The notes: a model not told the origin generated them from the sequence alone. Numbered from the stretch's first letter, positions 35,903 to 43,778 are shown. The stretch is 64,000 nt of DNA from Hymenobacter setariae (GCF_007713685.1 NZ_VMRJ01000003.1:738752-802751); one strand, 5' to 3'. Made by a program: numbers and translations.

Positions 35903-36358
35903 TCAAAAAGCGTGCACCCACGCTTCTTCCACTAGAGAGTAAGGCGCCATGAGTCGCTGGTCACTTAGGATACAGTGCCAGCCCTTGGCGCGGAGAAGCG
36001 CGCCAGCCTGCGCCAGCAGCACCGCGAGGTCCGTGCCTTGCCGGGGGCCGGCATGGTAGCAGACCAGCACGTAGTATTGCGGCTGGGCCTGCAGGTATCC
36101 CGCCGCATTTTCAAAGTGTACAACTTGAGTACTAGGAAGCATCGCGAGGGGGTGTAACCAGTAGGTCTTCCTCCGCATCTTGCGCGCTGGGCGCAAGGAC
36201 TCTGCTGCTATTAAGGCAATAACCTCCTCGATAGAGAGAGAGCCATAGATAAATTGCTCCAGCAGTTGTCGCTCGTAGGGCCCTGGGGCTAAGCCAGTAT
36301 CCTTGGTCACATTTAAGGCCCGGGTTACCAGATTACGCCGTTGGGACTCGGTTTGCAT
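35903..36358 (-). CDS. VbhA-like motif fused to a truncated STAS/SEC14-like domain
   Basis: About 151 residues from the ATG at 36358. The N-terminal half has RQLLEQFIYGSLSIEEVIALIA, split as QFIYGSLSIEEVIAL (about 56-70), the motif shared with 34341-34544 and 36550-36789. The C-terminal half VVHFENAAGYLQAQPQYYVL and HCILSDQRLMAPYS follows the SEC14-like plan but stops where the relatives continue with a W...LP segment and a helix, so it looks truncated. Its role is unknown. Confidence 0.5.
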   Translation of the reverse strand: MQTESQRRNLVTRALNVTKDTGLAPGPYERQLLEQFIYGSLSIEEVIALIAAESLRPARKMRRKTYWLHPLAMLPSTQVVHFENAAGYLQAQPQYYVLVCYHAGPRQGTDLAVLLAQAGALLRAKGWHCILSDQRLMAPYSLVEEAWVHAF

Positions 36359-36404
36359 GCCGCAAAAATCACGACTTGCTGCGCTAGAAAGACTACGCGA
36401 AAAG

Positions 36405-36467
36405 CAGTATAAATACTGTGCGACATACGTATTTATAGCATACGTATTTATAGCATCCGTATTTGGC
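36405..36467. promoter_or_regulatory. Palindrome plus 15-bp tandem repeats
   Basis: CAGTAT-AA-ATACTG (36405-36418) is followed by two perfect copies of CATACGTATTTATAG (36424-36438, 36439-36453) and a decayed third (36454-36467). CGTATTTATAC recurs at 36502. The region lies between divergent genes (starts 36358 and 36550) and looks like a regulatory region or a small iteron set. Confidence 0.6.
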
Positions 36468-36549
36468 ACAGGTAATGGCAGTAAAAATTGCCATTGTTTC
36501 TCGTATTTATACTCTTGCGACTACGGGAGGCGAGGCTAGAAATTTGGGG

Positions 36550-36789
36550 ATGGCATATGAGCGAACTACACGGCGTACCTTAGTGAGAATCGTCCTTTTA
36601 ATGACCGCAGATACTACTCTGACAGTTAGCTTGCCAGATCGCAAACTGCTCGCCCAGTTTGTACGTGGGGTCATCACGCTGGAGCAGTTACTCAGCTTAG
36701 TGGAGGATCGGCTAGAGACAGCGAAGGCAATGGAGCTGGTAAGACAGCTAACGAAAAGCAACAGCCTTTTAAAATTGCGTGGGCGATAG
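36550..36789 (+). CDS. Small protein with VbhA-like motif
   Basis: 79 residues from the ATG at 36550. DRKLLAQFVRGVITLEQLLSLVE shares the LL.QF..G.(L/I)(S/T)LEQ plan with 34341-34544 and 35903-36358; the segment is given here as LLAQFVRGVITLEQLL. Divergent from 35903-36358 across the repeat region. No partner toxin was recognised. Confidence 0.45.
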   Translation: MAYERTTRRTLVRIVLLMTADTTLTVSLPDRKLLAQFVRGVITLEQLLSLVEDRLETAKAMELVRQLTKSNSLLKLRGR

Positions 36790-36919
36790 AATAGCGTCCT
36801 ACTGAAGACTAAAACGCGAGCAGTATTTTATTCTTAGTGAGCGAGCTGTTACTTCTCGGTTGTAGCGCAGAACTGGCTACTTGTTGCCGTTGGCTTTTAC
36901 TTTCTATTATGCTTCGACA

Positions 36920-37081
36920 ATGAAGAATATATCAGCGGTCGTACTCAGTGGAGTAGGAAGACTGCTAGCGACAGTGATACTTACAGCATTGGTAGCAGGT
37001 CTAGTGTATAAAGCTAACTTGTTACCTTGGCTTCAACCTGTACCTGAACACGCAGCCTTGCGCAGCCCGCTAGTTAAATGA
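36920..37081 (+). CDS. Single-helix small membrane protein
   Basis: 53 residues from the ATG at 36920, with one helix (SGVGRLLATVILTALVAGLVY). The plan (short N terminus, one helix, Pro-rich hydrophilic tail) is like the 70-residue protein at 41629-41841. Confidence 0.4.
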   Translation: MKNISAVVLSGVGRLLATVILTALVAGLVYKANLLPWLQPVPEHAALRSPLVK

Positions 37082-37128
37082 AGACCGCTATAGAAATAGC
37101 CTGACTGAACAAATGGGCATTTAGTTTT

Positions 37129-37380
37129 CTATTCGGGCAACTGTACATAGCTTGCATAATCCTCCAGCGGCCCGCTGCTGACAAAGCTGCGGAGCACGAC
37201 GGCCTGCCCTCGGCCATCATCAAGGCCGACCTCGACAAAGAAGCCACGCCCCTCGTCTTCGCAGTGGTAGAGGTTGACGCCGCTTTCGTCGTCCCACCGC
37301 TGGGCGAGGTAGGTGCCATGCTTAATAACCCAATAGAGCTGCACAACAGGGGAGAGCAGTTTAAAGGCATATAGGCTCAT
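37129..37380 (-). CDS. Small conserved protein, family A member 3
   Basis: 83 residues from the ATG at 37380; the in-frame extension to 37437 is basic and not shared by the paralogues. VIKHGTYLAQRWDDESG, NLYHCEDEGRGFFVEVGLD and VVLRSFVSSGPLEDYA align with the members at 32608 and 34699. Function unknown. Confidence 0.65.
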   Translation of the reverse strand: MSLYAFKLLSPVVQLYWVIKHGTYLAQRWDDESGVNLYHCEDEGRGFFVEVGLDDGRGQAVVLRSFVSSGPLEDYASYVQLPE

Positions 37381-37703
37381 GCTACACAAATTGAGTAGTT
37401 GACGCCGGTATTGGTTGACGCGACTGTTGCCAAGCACGGTAGGCGCGCCAGCTCAAGAGTAGCAGTAGTAGGATAAGAAGCGTAAAGCTTAGGCGTCGAT
37501 TCCAGCGAGTTACGTAGCGTAGGCGGCGGTGGGTGTACATGATGCAAATAAAAGTCTTGGTCGAGCAGGTCTAAACTTTTAGGGTAGCAGCTTGCCTTAG
37601 GCCCATGCCGCGGCGCTGCGGCCATCGGTGGGCTCTACTATGCCGTAGCCCGCATCGCGGTGCGGGCTGGGGTTAGGGAATAGTGTCGGGTATATTCGTG
37701 GCC

Positions 37704-37880
37704 ATGAAAATTTTCGCTATCTGCGCGTGTGTACTGGGCGGTGCCTGCCTGCTAAGCGTTGCACTCGGCGTCGTGGGCCTGGCTATGGGCGGCTACGCGG
37801 TTTGTTTCATCTTTGGTCTTGCCGGCCTGGTGGTCGGCGCGCTCGTCGGGCTGGTTGTTGGCATTCTCACTAGTAAGTAG
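37704..37880 (+). CDS. Gly-rich two-helix small membrane protein
   Basis: 58 residues (an upstream in-frame GTG at 37683 would add 7). Two hydrophobic segments are rich in Gly, Ala and Val, joined by a very short turn. First gene of an array of small membrane-protein genes on the plus strand (37.7-40.5 kb). Confidence 0.45.
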   Translation: MKIFAICACVLGGACLLSVALGVVGLAMGGYAVCFIFGLAGLVVGALVGLVVGILTSK

Positions 37881-37952
37881 AGCCTAGGCTAGGCAGCTTG
37901 TGGGTGGGTTGGCATCGACTCGGGCGGCAGTGCGCGGCAGTAGTTTCGCAGG

Positions 37953-38156
37953 GTGAAAGACAGTGTAAAGGGACTGCTCATGCTAGGGCTGCTAGCCAGA
38001 CTCGGTGCCTTGGCCTTTGCGAGTGAAATAGGCCAACTTTTTGATGGAGACTTCTGGATGATTGTAGCGACCATTAAGCTGGTTTTGGGGATCATATTGG
38101 CTATAGGCCTCTATATGCTTTTAAGCTTTTCAAGAAGAGAGCCTAGCTGTTTCTGA
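37953..38156 (+). CDS. Two-helix small membrane protein
   Basis: 67 residues with a GTG start. Two helices (about 8-24 and 35-58) flank a short acidic loop (SEIGQLFDGD). The 5' flanking sequence CGACTCGGGCGGC(A/G)GTGCG recurs before the gene at 39609, indicating duplicated units. Confidence 0.45.
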   Translation: MKDSVKGLLMLGLLARLGALAFASEIGQLFDGDFWMIVATIKLVLGIILAIGLYMLLSFSRREPSCF

Positions 38157-38487
38157 AGGTGCAGCATCTGGTTGAGGTAGTAGAGTAGCTTCGAGGCGCA
38201 ACTGGTCGAGGTAGTCGGCTATTTCGCCAGCCGACACAGCGGGGTCATCGTAGGAGCTCTTGTGAAGCGGGTGTGGTCGTGTGGAGTAGGGAAGTGAAGG
38301 CGGAGCACATACCATTATGAAATTGTTATCCAGGAAGCAAGCGTGGCTGCGGACCGTATAATTGGTCTGGCCCTTATCTATTTATCTATTCTACCGCTTG
38401 AGTACTAATCCTTATTTAAATCCTTATACACTTCCTAGATAAACGTCCTGCATTTTTCAGCCAACGTTGAGCAGTTGCTTACCTATT

Positions 38488-38682
38488 ATGACAGCCAAAC
38501 CAGAATGCTTAAGTGACTTATGGCAACCTGAGACGTTGCCACAGCCTGCGGAAAAATCTAGTGTGAAGAGCACAGAGGCGTGTGAGCAGCACGTACTGAA
38601 GGAGGGCACTTTCCAACTGACAGGCTGGCGAGGGGCCGGTTGGCGGATGGTATTTCTGGATGAGCCGAAGCAGAAAGGGTAG
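38488..38682 (+). CDS. Hypothetical small soluble protein
   Basis: 64 residues from the ATG at 38488. The C-terminal part EGTFQLTGWRGAGWRMVFLD looks like a beta-hairpin. No membrane helix, so it differs from its neighbours. No family recognised. Confidence 0.4.
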   Translation: MTAKPECLSDLWQPETLPQPAEKSSVKSTEACEQHVLKEGTFQLTGWRGAGWRMVFLDEPKQKG

Positions 38683-38774
38683 CCAGGGCACGACTGCCTC
38701 GCCGGGCGAGAGGTGCGGGGCGTCGTAAAGAAGTATGTTACCGAATAGAGAAAAGATTGCCTACCTTCATAGGC

Positions 38775-39011
38775 ATGATGGTACTTCTAGTGGATGCAGC
38801 TGTACCTATCCTGGATGGCAGGCTGTTCTTTGTGCTCGCCTCAGTGGTCTTACTACTTGGCATTGGTGTGCGGGTATGGCTAGGACAGGGCGGCGGTAGT
38901 GTAGGAGAATTGAACGCTACCAAATGGCTGGGGCGCCTATTAGCCGGGGGCGTGGTGCTGGTAATAGTCTTTCTCATTTGCTTGGCAGAGTGGATGAAGA
39001 AGCACAGTTGA
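38775..39011 (+). CDS. Two-helix small membrane protein
   Basis: 78 residues from the ATG at 38775. Helices about 13-35 and 53-72 are linked by a Gly-rich loop (GQGGGSVGELNATKW). Member of the plus-strand array of small membrane proteins. Confidence 0.5.
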   Translation: MMVLLVDAAVPILDGRLFFVLASVVLLLGIGVRVWLGQGGGSVGELNATKWLGRLLAGGVVLVIVFLICLAEWMKKHS

Positions 39012-39052
39012 GGGAGGGAACGAGCTTTCATATAGCTGTGCTTTCTTTGCGT

Positions 39053-39163
39053 ATGGATATGGAGGATGGGTTGCGGTACTTAATCGTAGGTGGCCTGGCT
39101 GTGAAACTGGTGCTGCTTGGGAGCCTGCTCGTGGGCTGGGGTCGCCAGCTCCGGCGGCGCTAA
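39053..39163 (+). CDS. Single-helix 36-residue peptide
   Basis: MDMEDGLRYLIVGG opens into one helix followed by a basic tail GWGRQLRRR, a positive-inside arrangement. It lies within the membrane-protein array and may be a shortened member. Confidence 0.35.
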   Translation: MDMEDGLRYLIVGGLAVKLVLLGSLLVGWGRQLRRR

Positions 39164-39169
39164 GAGGTT

Positions 39170-39262
39170 GGCATCCTGCCTGGGTCCATCGGCAGGTAGT
39201 AGCACGTCAGTGCAGTGGGTATCGGGGGTTGAGAGAGGTGGCATGAGGTAGCGTATTTTTGA
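39170..39262 (-). pseudogene. Decayed zinc-ribbon spacer repeat, copy 1
   Basis: On the minus strand this spacer reads MPPLSTPDTHCTDVLLPADGP..., a deleted version of the spacer at 39838-39967 (MPIPNPDTHCTSCGEV...). Shared blocks include GCATCCTGC, GGGTCCATCGG and GTGGGTATCGGGG. It shows that the spacers between array genes were duplicated together with them. Confidence 0.45.
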
Positions 39263-39265
39263 GAT

Positions 39266-39496
39266 GTGAGGCTGTCCCTCTTACTTGACCAAGCCTACGT
39301 ATCCATGGTGTACTCCTTAGTCCTGCTTAGCATTCTGGCCGTAGGCGGGCTTAGCGAAATGGGGGTACTGCTGTGGGTGTTGAAGCTAAAAGAGCGAGGG
39401 GTATTAAACTGGGGACAAGCTGTTGCGGCTTGGCTTCTCAGCAGCGCACTAGTGTGGTTCCTGTGGGACACAATTGGGGAGTACGTGTTCCGGTAG
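39266..39496 (+). CDS. Two-helix small membrane protein
   Basis: 76 residues with a GTG start (an internal ATG at 39305 is possible). Helices about 15-38 and 50-68, connected by a charged loop (KLKERGVLNWG). Array member; it follows a decayed zinc-ribbon spacer. Confidence 0.5.
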   Translation: MRLSLLLDQAYVSMVYSLVLLSILAVGGLSEMGVLLWVLKLKERGVLNWGQAVAAWLLSSALVWFLWDTIGEYVFR

Positions 39497-39608
39497 CTAG
39501 CTCATCCGCTTGCACAGTCCTACACTTGCAGCACTTTGTGACTTAGTTGGCCTCGACTCGGGCGGCGGTGCGAGGCATCAGGCAGGGGCTCATCAGTTAC
39601 TTTTGAAG

Positions 39609-39837
39609 ATGCCTTGCACCCTCCTGCTTTCGCCTATTCTCCACGGCTCGCTAGTGGGACCGGTACTCGCCGGACTGGCACTAGTGCTGCTGTTTCTTGC
39701 CGTGGGGGGGGTGGCTGCTACGCGGGGGTATCCGGTTACTGCGCAACGGGCATAAAGGCACTGGCACCTTAGCGCTCATGATGGGCCTAGGTTTTTTGCT
39801 ATTCGTATGCTGGTTCCTGAGGGAATTTTTGCGCTAG
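39609..39837 (+). CDS. Two-helix small membrane protein, frameshifted at a G8 tract
   Basis: As read, the frame from the ATG at 39609 stops at 39753-39755 after 48 residues with only one helix. Immediately before the loop is a run of eight G (39704-39711). With seven G the frame would continue through a basic loop (LLRGGIRLLRNGHKG) and a second helix (LMMGLGFLLFVCWFLREFL) to the TAG at 39835. That gives 75 residues, the same size and layout as the array members of 76, 66 and 74 residues. So it is either a phase-variable gene in the off state, a recent frameshift mutation, or a sequencing error in the homopolymer. Confidence 0.6.
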
Positions 39838-39967
39838 CATCCTGCTTGGGGTCCATCGGAGGCAAGTGGCACCGCTAGCAGTAGTGGTAGAGGCTCAGCA
39901 CTTCGCCGCAGCTCGTGCAATGGGTATCGGGGTTGGGAATGGGCATAAGGCGAAGTAGTTTTGAGGT
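39838..39967 (-). pseudogene. Decayed zinc-ribbon spacer repeat, copy 2
   Basis: A minus-strand frame from 39946 reads MPIPNPDTHCTSCGEVLSLYHYC, then TAG (39875-39877), then RCHLPPMDPKQD. The CxxC...CxxC zinc-ribbon plan continues across the stop, which falls inside the second Cys pair. A shorter relative lies at 39170-39262. Either a 23-residue peptide is made or, more likely, this is a remnant. Confidence 0.45.
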
Positions 39968-40168
39968 ATGTTATTGACCCTCTTGCTGTCAGATGAGTAT
40001 GGAATTGGTGTGCTAGCCTTGCTTGTGCCGGTGTTCCTAATGCTTGAGGTGTGGGGTATTCGAATACTCTTGCGAGACGAAGACCCTACTCGGGTAAGGG
40101 GTCTGCTCCTTATAGTGGCTGGGGTGGTGCTACCACAGTTATTGTATGAGTGGCTGCTCGATAGCTGA
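39968..40168 (+). CDS. Two-helix small membrane protein
   Basis: 66 residues. It begins MLLTLLLSDEYGIG, similar to the MLATLLLSGN start of the next array member. Helices about 14-33 and 46-60, with the charged loop LLRDEDPTRVRG between them. Confidence 0.55.
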   Translation: MLLTLLLSDEYGIGVLALLVPVFLMLEVWGIRILLRDEDPTRVRGLLLIVAGVVLPQLLYEWLLDS

Positions 40169-40287
40169 CTTGGTGACGGGTGGCAGCAGCTTCTTTTTCA
40201 GCGAGGCTGGGGCCTAGCTCAACTCACGACGGTCAGTTCGTCACTGAGGAGGCCCGCCGGCTGGGCATCGTTAAATAGCCATTATTT

Positions 40288-40512
40288 ATGCTCGCGACCC
40301 TGCTACTAAGTGGTAACATCGCTTACCTCTGGTACTTCTTATTACTCGTTGGCGGCGTACCCATGGCGTTAATTGTAGTAGCGGGCTGGTGGTATTACGT
40401 TCGCAAAGCAGCAGGGCATGATGAGCGGATAGGCAGACTTAGCCTTGTCTTGCTGCTGGCCTTTATAGTTGGGGCTGGTGCTTGCTTTAGTATGTTGGCC
40501 TTTATGCACTAA
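40288..40512 (+). CDS. Two-helix small membrane protein
   Basis: 74 residues; N terminus MLATLLLSGNIAYLW parallels the member at 39968. Helices about 10-35 and 50-72 with a basic/acidic loop (RKAAGHDERIGR). Last member of the array. Confidence 0.55.
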   Translation: MLATLLLSGNIAYLWYFLLLVGGVPMALIVVAGWWYYVRKAAGHDERIGRLSLVLLLAFIVGAGACFSMLAFMH

Positions 40513-40591
40513 CACTGCCCCCCAAGAGCCAGGCTTTTTCATACCTTAGCCCCATGAGAAAGGGCGTATAGCTCTCACCCCCTCCACCCCA

Positions 40592-40987
40592 ATGCTAATT
40601 GATAGAGACCGCCAGCGAAAGCCAGCTAGGCCCAAGATTGACTTTGAGGCGAGAGCGCGCAAAGTGCATGGTGACAAATACGACTATTCAAAAACGGTCT
40701 ATGTGAGCACGCATGTTGGCGTTATTATTATCTGCCCAACCCACGGCGCGTTCGAGCAAAAGCCAAACTCACATCTGCAAGGGTGCGGCTGCCAACAGTG
40801 TGGGACTGACCGCATCCGCCTCGCTCAAACCACTCGCATCCGCCTCGCTCAAGCCACTGAACGCCTGAAAAAAGGCCGCATGCTCTCTTTCACGGATGCT
40901 GAGTATGAGAAATTAGCTCAACTCGCCAAGGCAGCGAAGCTGAGCCGCTCCGAGTACATTATTGACCGGCTGGGCCTAGGTGAGTAA
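40592..40987 (+). CDS. DUF723-type zinc-binding domain fused to a ribbon-helix-helix
   Basis: 131 residues. Residues 18-70 match the DUF723-type module found beside homing or HNH nucleases: FEARARKVHGDKYDYSK, VIIICPTHGAFEQ and HLQGCGCQQCG, with C48, H51, C67 and C70 as probable zinc ligands. Residues 97-128 (MLSFTDAEYEKLAQLAK, LSRSEYIIDRL) look like an Arc/CopG or MobC-type ribbon-helix-helix. The linker holds a 24-bp DNA duplication (40811-40834 and 40835-40858), giving RIRLAQ twice. A DNA-binding role is likely. No nuclease domain is present. Confidence 0.6.
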   Translation: MLIDRDRQRKPARPKIDFEARARKVHGDKYDYSKTVYVSTHVGVIIICPTHGAFEQKPNSHLQGCGCQQCGTDRIRLAQTTRIRLAQATERLKKGRMLSFTDAEYEKLAQLAKAAKLSRSEYIIDRLGLGE

Positions 40988-41009
40988 ATAGGTCTGTACT
41001 ATACTCGCT

Positions 41010-41420
41010 ATGGCCAGTCTGCTACCAGTAAGTTGGTTCAACTTACTGTTTACTATAGTCCCCTTAGCTTATGGTGTAGCAATCGTGCGCGAGCTATTGC
41101 TTGTGCGCCGGCTGCGGAGCGTAGGCATAGAGATAGTAGGACGAGTAGTGCACCAACGCGAAGTAGAGAGTCGCAATGGTGCATACTTCGTTCCAACGAT
41201 TAGCTTCACTACCTTGCTTGGACAACTAATCGAGGCTGAAAGTGCAGTTCGTTCCTCTGGTTTTGAATTCTTTGATGGTGATGAGGTGGTGCTATACTAT
41301 GACCCTGATGAGCCAGGGCGCTTTTTACTATACCAGCAGATGGCCGTGAATAGCAAATACTGGCAATTAGCCATAGCCGCATTGTTATTGCTATTGGTAC
41401 TGGTTGGTGCTAAGAAATAA
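41010..41420 (+). CDS. DUF3592-like membrane protein
   Basis: 136 residues. N-terminal helix (about 10-28), an extracytoplasmic domain with VGIEIVGRVVHQREVE and YFVPTISFTTLLGQ, then DGDEVVLYYDPDEPGRFLL, and a C-terminal helix (about 115-133). The V.Y.P..P...L plan is that of DUF3592. Function unknown. Confidence 0.65.
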   Translation: MASLLPVSWFNLLFTIVPLAYGVAIVRELLLVRRLRSVGIEIVGRVVHQREVESRNGAYFVPTISFTTLLGQLIEAESAVRSSGFEFFDGDEVVLYYDPDEPGRFLLYQQMAVNSKYWQLAIAALLLLLVLVGAKK

Positions 41421-41628
41421 GCTATACTCCCTCATCCTTAACAAGGCTCGCCGCCTAGGGGTAGGATAAAGCCACAGCGCCTTAACCGACCCACTTACCA
41501 GCCCGCAACCTACCCGCCGAGTGCGGTGCGTTAGTAGAGTGGCACTGTCGTTGCTTAGGTAGCCTCGCGCTTGAGGTAGTAACTAGATCGACTGCCGGAG
41601 TAGAGAATGTTGCACTACCTGCAGTCTT

Positions 41629-41841
41629 ATGAAACAGCTTCCATTCACCGTCACACCTCCCCCTAGTCGAGTTACCCAATGGGGCCGCTGGTTACAAACG
41701 GTTCTGCTGGTGAGCCTGCTACTATTGCTTTTTCAGCAATTTAATCTGTTGCCCCCTACCGAAGGCTCCTCTATTTCCGCTAGCGAGCAGCGAGGACTAC
41801 ACGTGCCGGCCGTTGTGCAGGCGAAGAGCACTCGCCTGTAA
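41629..41841 (+). CDS. Single-helix small membrane protein
   Basis: 70 residues with one helix (TVLLVSLLLLLFQQF) between a basic N terminus and a Pro/Ser tail. Resembles in plan the 53-residue protein at 36920-37081. Confidence 0.4.
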   Translation: MKQLPFTVTPPPSRVTQWGRWLQTVLLVSLLLLLFQQFNLLPPTEGSSISASEQRGLHVPAVVQAKSTRL

Positions 41842-42105
41842 AAAAGGTTGTCTTGAACGCAAACGTAGTAAGAGTCCCGACTAGTCGAGGCTTTTGCTTT
41901 TCTACGCAACCCTTAACTCTTCCTCGCGGTAGCAGTCCCAGTGTCCATCATCGAGCCGGTGCACCGGCACCCGCTGCACTAGGCCCGGCGATCTTTGATA
42001 TGCCCGCGCCGTGCACTAAAAGCGACCCACGAAGAAGCTTCCAGTCTCGGTTGATTGAGGGGTTTTACTTGACCACGCTTGGCAGGCATGTGACGTAGAG
42101 CAACT

Positions 42106-42549
42106 CTACTTATATAAACTGCTGAGTATCATCTGCCGGTTTCTCTTGGGTAATAGAGGTACTAGCTCCGCCACGTAAGTAGGCAACGGGTAGCCCTGCT
42201 CCAAGGCCGAGAGCACCTTGCGTTCTTGACGGCGGCTATAACGAGCCTTTCCCATTGCGCTAGCTGCCACTGCGCTCCCACCCAGCACGATATCAATACC
42301 AGACGACCACCCTACGCCATCACGAACGACATAGGTAACGCCACTGCTGGCGACAAGCAGTCCACTAAGGCCCCCTATGGTACTGTATAGGCGACCTCGT
42401 TTGAACAGCTGGTGAACAGCCTGCCGTACGCTATCCGGTAGCGAGCTAGCGGAAACGGCATCGGGAGAAGCCGGTGAGGAAATCTCTTGCGCGGCGGCGC
42501 ACTCGGCGCAGGTGAGTAGCGTGAGCAGGGAGAAGGCTACGAGTTTCAC
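42106..42549 (-). CDS. Exported protein, unknown function
   Basis: 147 residues with a signal peptide (LVAFSLLTLLTCAECAAAQ). A hydrophobic Gly/Ser-rich stretch (TIGGLSGLLVASSGVTYVV) and a second one (GIDIVLGGSAVAASAMG) follow, then a basic helical tail. It could insert in a membrane. No family recognised. Confidence 0.55.
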   Translation of the reverse strand: MKLVAFSLLTLLTCAECAAAQEISSPASPDAVSASSLPDSVRQAVHQLFKRGRLYSTIGGLSGLLVASSGVTYVVRDGVGWSSGIDIVLGGSAVAASAMGKARYSRRQERKVLSALEQGYPLPTYVAELVPLLPKRNRQMILSSLYK

Positions 42550-42685
42550 GAGATAAGAAAAGGAAGGTACGAACTCGGTACCTGCCTATCTATCCAAGCG
42601 TTACACGATGGCCAGTAAATAGCTTGGAGAATTTTAGTTAGGTCACTAAGCTATAAAGCTTTTATGGCATAATGCCCCCTATAGC

Positions 42686-43072
42686 TCACCGCTTCTCCGG
42701 TCTAGGCGGCAGGCGCCCTTCCATGTAAAAATCCATGTAGGTAAAGCGTTGGCCTAACTCACTATTCCAAATGGCCGCCAGCATGCCGCCCCAACTCCGC
42801 CAAGTGCACGTCATGAAATGTCCGTCACTCAACACTGGTACGCCGTTGGGGCTGTACTGGTGCCAATCCCCACCAGCCCACACTTCGTTTTCAACGATAG
42901 CCTGTCGGATAGCCTCTAGGTGCGCATGCCATTCAGTAGGATACTGGGCGAGGTAGGCGGGCCAGTTCGTGTCAATACCATAAGGCTCCCCAAAGTCTTC
43001 CAGATTGAAGCCTGGTGTGTCAGGGGTAATACTATCGTAGCTCTGCCAAGTGATGGTGAGAGGCGACTTCAT
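42686..43072 (-). CDS. Hypothetical soluble protein
   Basis: 128 residues, acidic and Trp-rich (NWPAYLAQYPTEWHAHL, WAGGDWHQYSPNG, CTWRSWGGMLAAIWNSE). No signal peptide. Size and composition resemble small immunity-type proteins, but no toxin is adjacent and no family was recognised. Confidence 0.5.
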   Translation of the reverse strand: MKSPLTITWQSYDSITPDTPGFNLEDFGEPYGIDTNWPAYLAQYPTEWHAHLEAIRQAIVENEVWAGGDWHQYSPNGVPVLSDGHFMTCTWRSWGGMLAAIWNSELGQRFTYMDFYMEGRLPPRPEKR

Positions 43073-43181
43073 AAAGTGTTATTTGTCGACGGCTAGCAGG
43101 CCACCTAGCAATAACAAGGCTTTCGTGCTGCCAAGCTACAAACTTTGTTGCACAGCGCCCAACGGACAGCCTACCCAACAG

Positions 43182-43778
43182 TCAGCCACCAATTGAATTG
43201 CGAAAGAAATTAAAACACTGCTTCGTATCGAGATTTATATAAATGTTAAAATACGCTTTACCACCATCTTCTACATAAACATCCCTAGTTTTCCAATCAT
43301 AAGGGAGAGAATCATCTTGTAGAAAAGCATTAATCCAGACTACTCGCTGGCCACTGGCTGTGCTGAACCCTCTATACTGACGGTGATAATAAGACAGCAC
43401 ATGTATTGCCTCTTTAGAGTGGTGCTGAGTCGTATCGGCATGGGGCTGACCTTGCCAGCCTCGCCAGTACCAGCGAACCTCTTCCTGCTGGGTGCAGCGG
43501 GTCAAAATAAGTTCTGCCTCTCCCACTTCAGCAGGTGTTAGAGCGCGGAGGATTAGCCCTCTATGAGCTTCGCCTACAGGTGAGGCGGAGTCGTACAAAA
43601 GCACTCCCTCATACTGCGCAGTTGTAAGCAACACATTTGGAGAATGTGTCACTTTAGAAAGCTGGTAAGCTAAGGGTCGTTGTGCCTGCGAGGTAAGCTG
43701 AGTGTTCTTGCCCCTTTCACATGCCACAATAACCCCTAGCCCGCTGAGCAGCAGGGCGACGAGGTAAAGTTTTTTCAT
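43182..43778 (-). CDS. Lipoprotein, unknown function
   Basis: 198 residues. Lipobox with Cys at about 20 (LGVIVAC). The body contains AEVGEAELILTRC, a WYWRGWQGQ segment and VVWINAFLQDD. The closing KAYFNIYINLDTKQCFNF suggests a beta fold. No family recognised; monocistronic. Confidence 0.6.
   Translation of the reverse strand: MKKLYLVALLLSGLGVIVACERGKNTQLTSQAQRPLAYQLSKVTHSPNVLLTTAQYEGVLLYDSASPVGEAHRGLILRALTPAEVGEAELILTRCTQQEEVRWYWRGWQGQPHADTTQHHSKEAIHVLSYYHRQYRGFSTASGQRVVWINAFLQDDSLPYDWKTRDVYVEDGGKAYFNIYINLDTKQCFNFFRNSIGG

Noticed and set aside
36424..36467. CRISPR-like tandem repeats
   Set aside because: Repeats are 15 bp, directly abutting without spacers, and no cas gene is present in the window.
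41853..42098. Plus-strand frame of 81 codons
   Set aside because: Composition (Pro, Arg, Ser, His) and lack of any helix or strand pattern suggest non-coding sequence downstream of 41629-41841.
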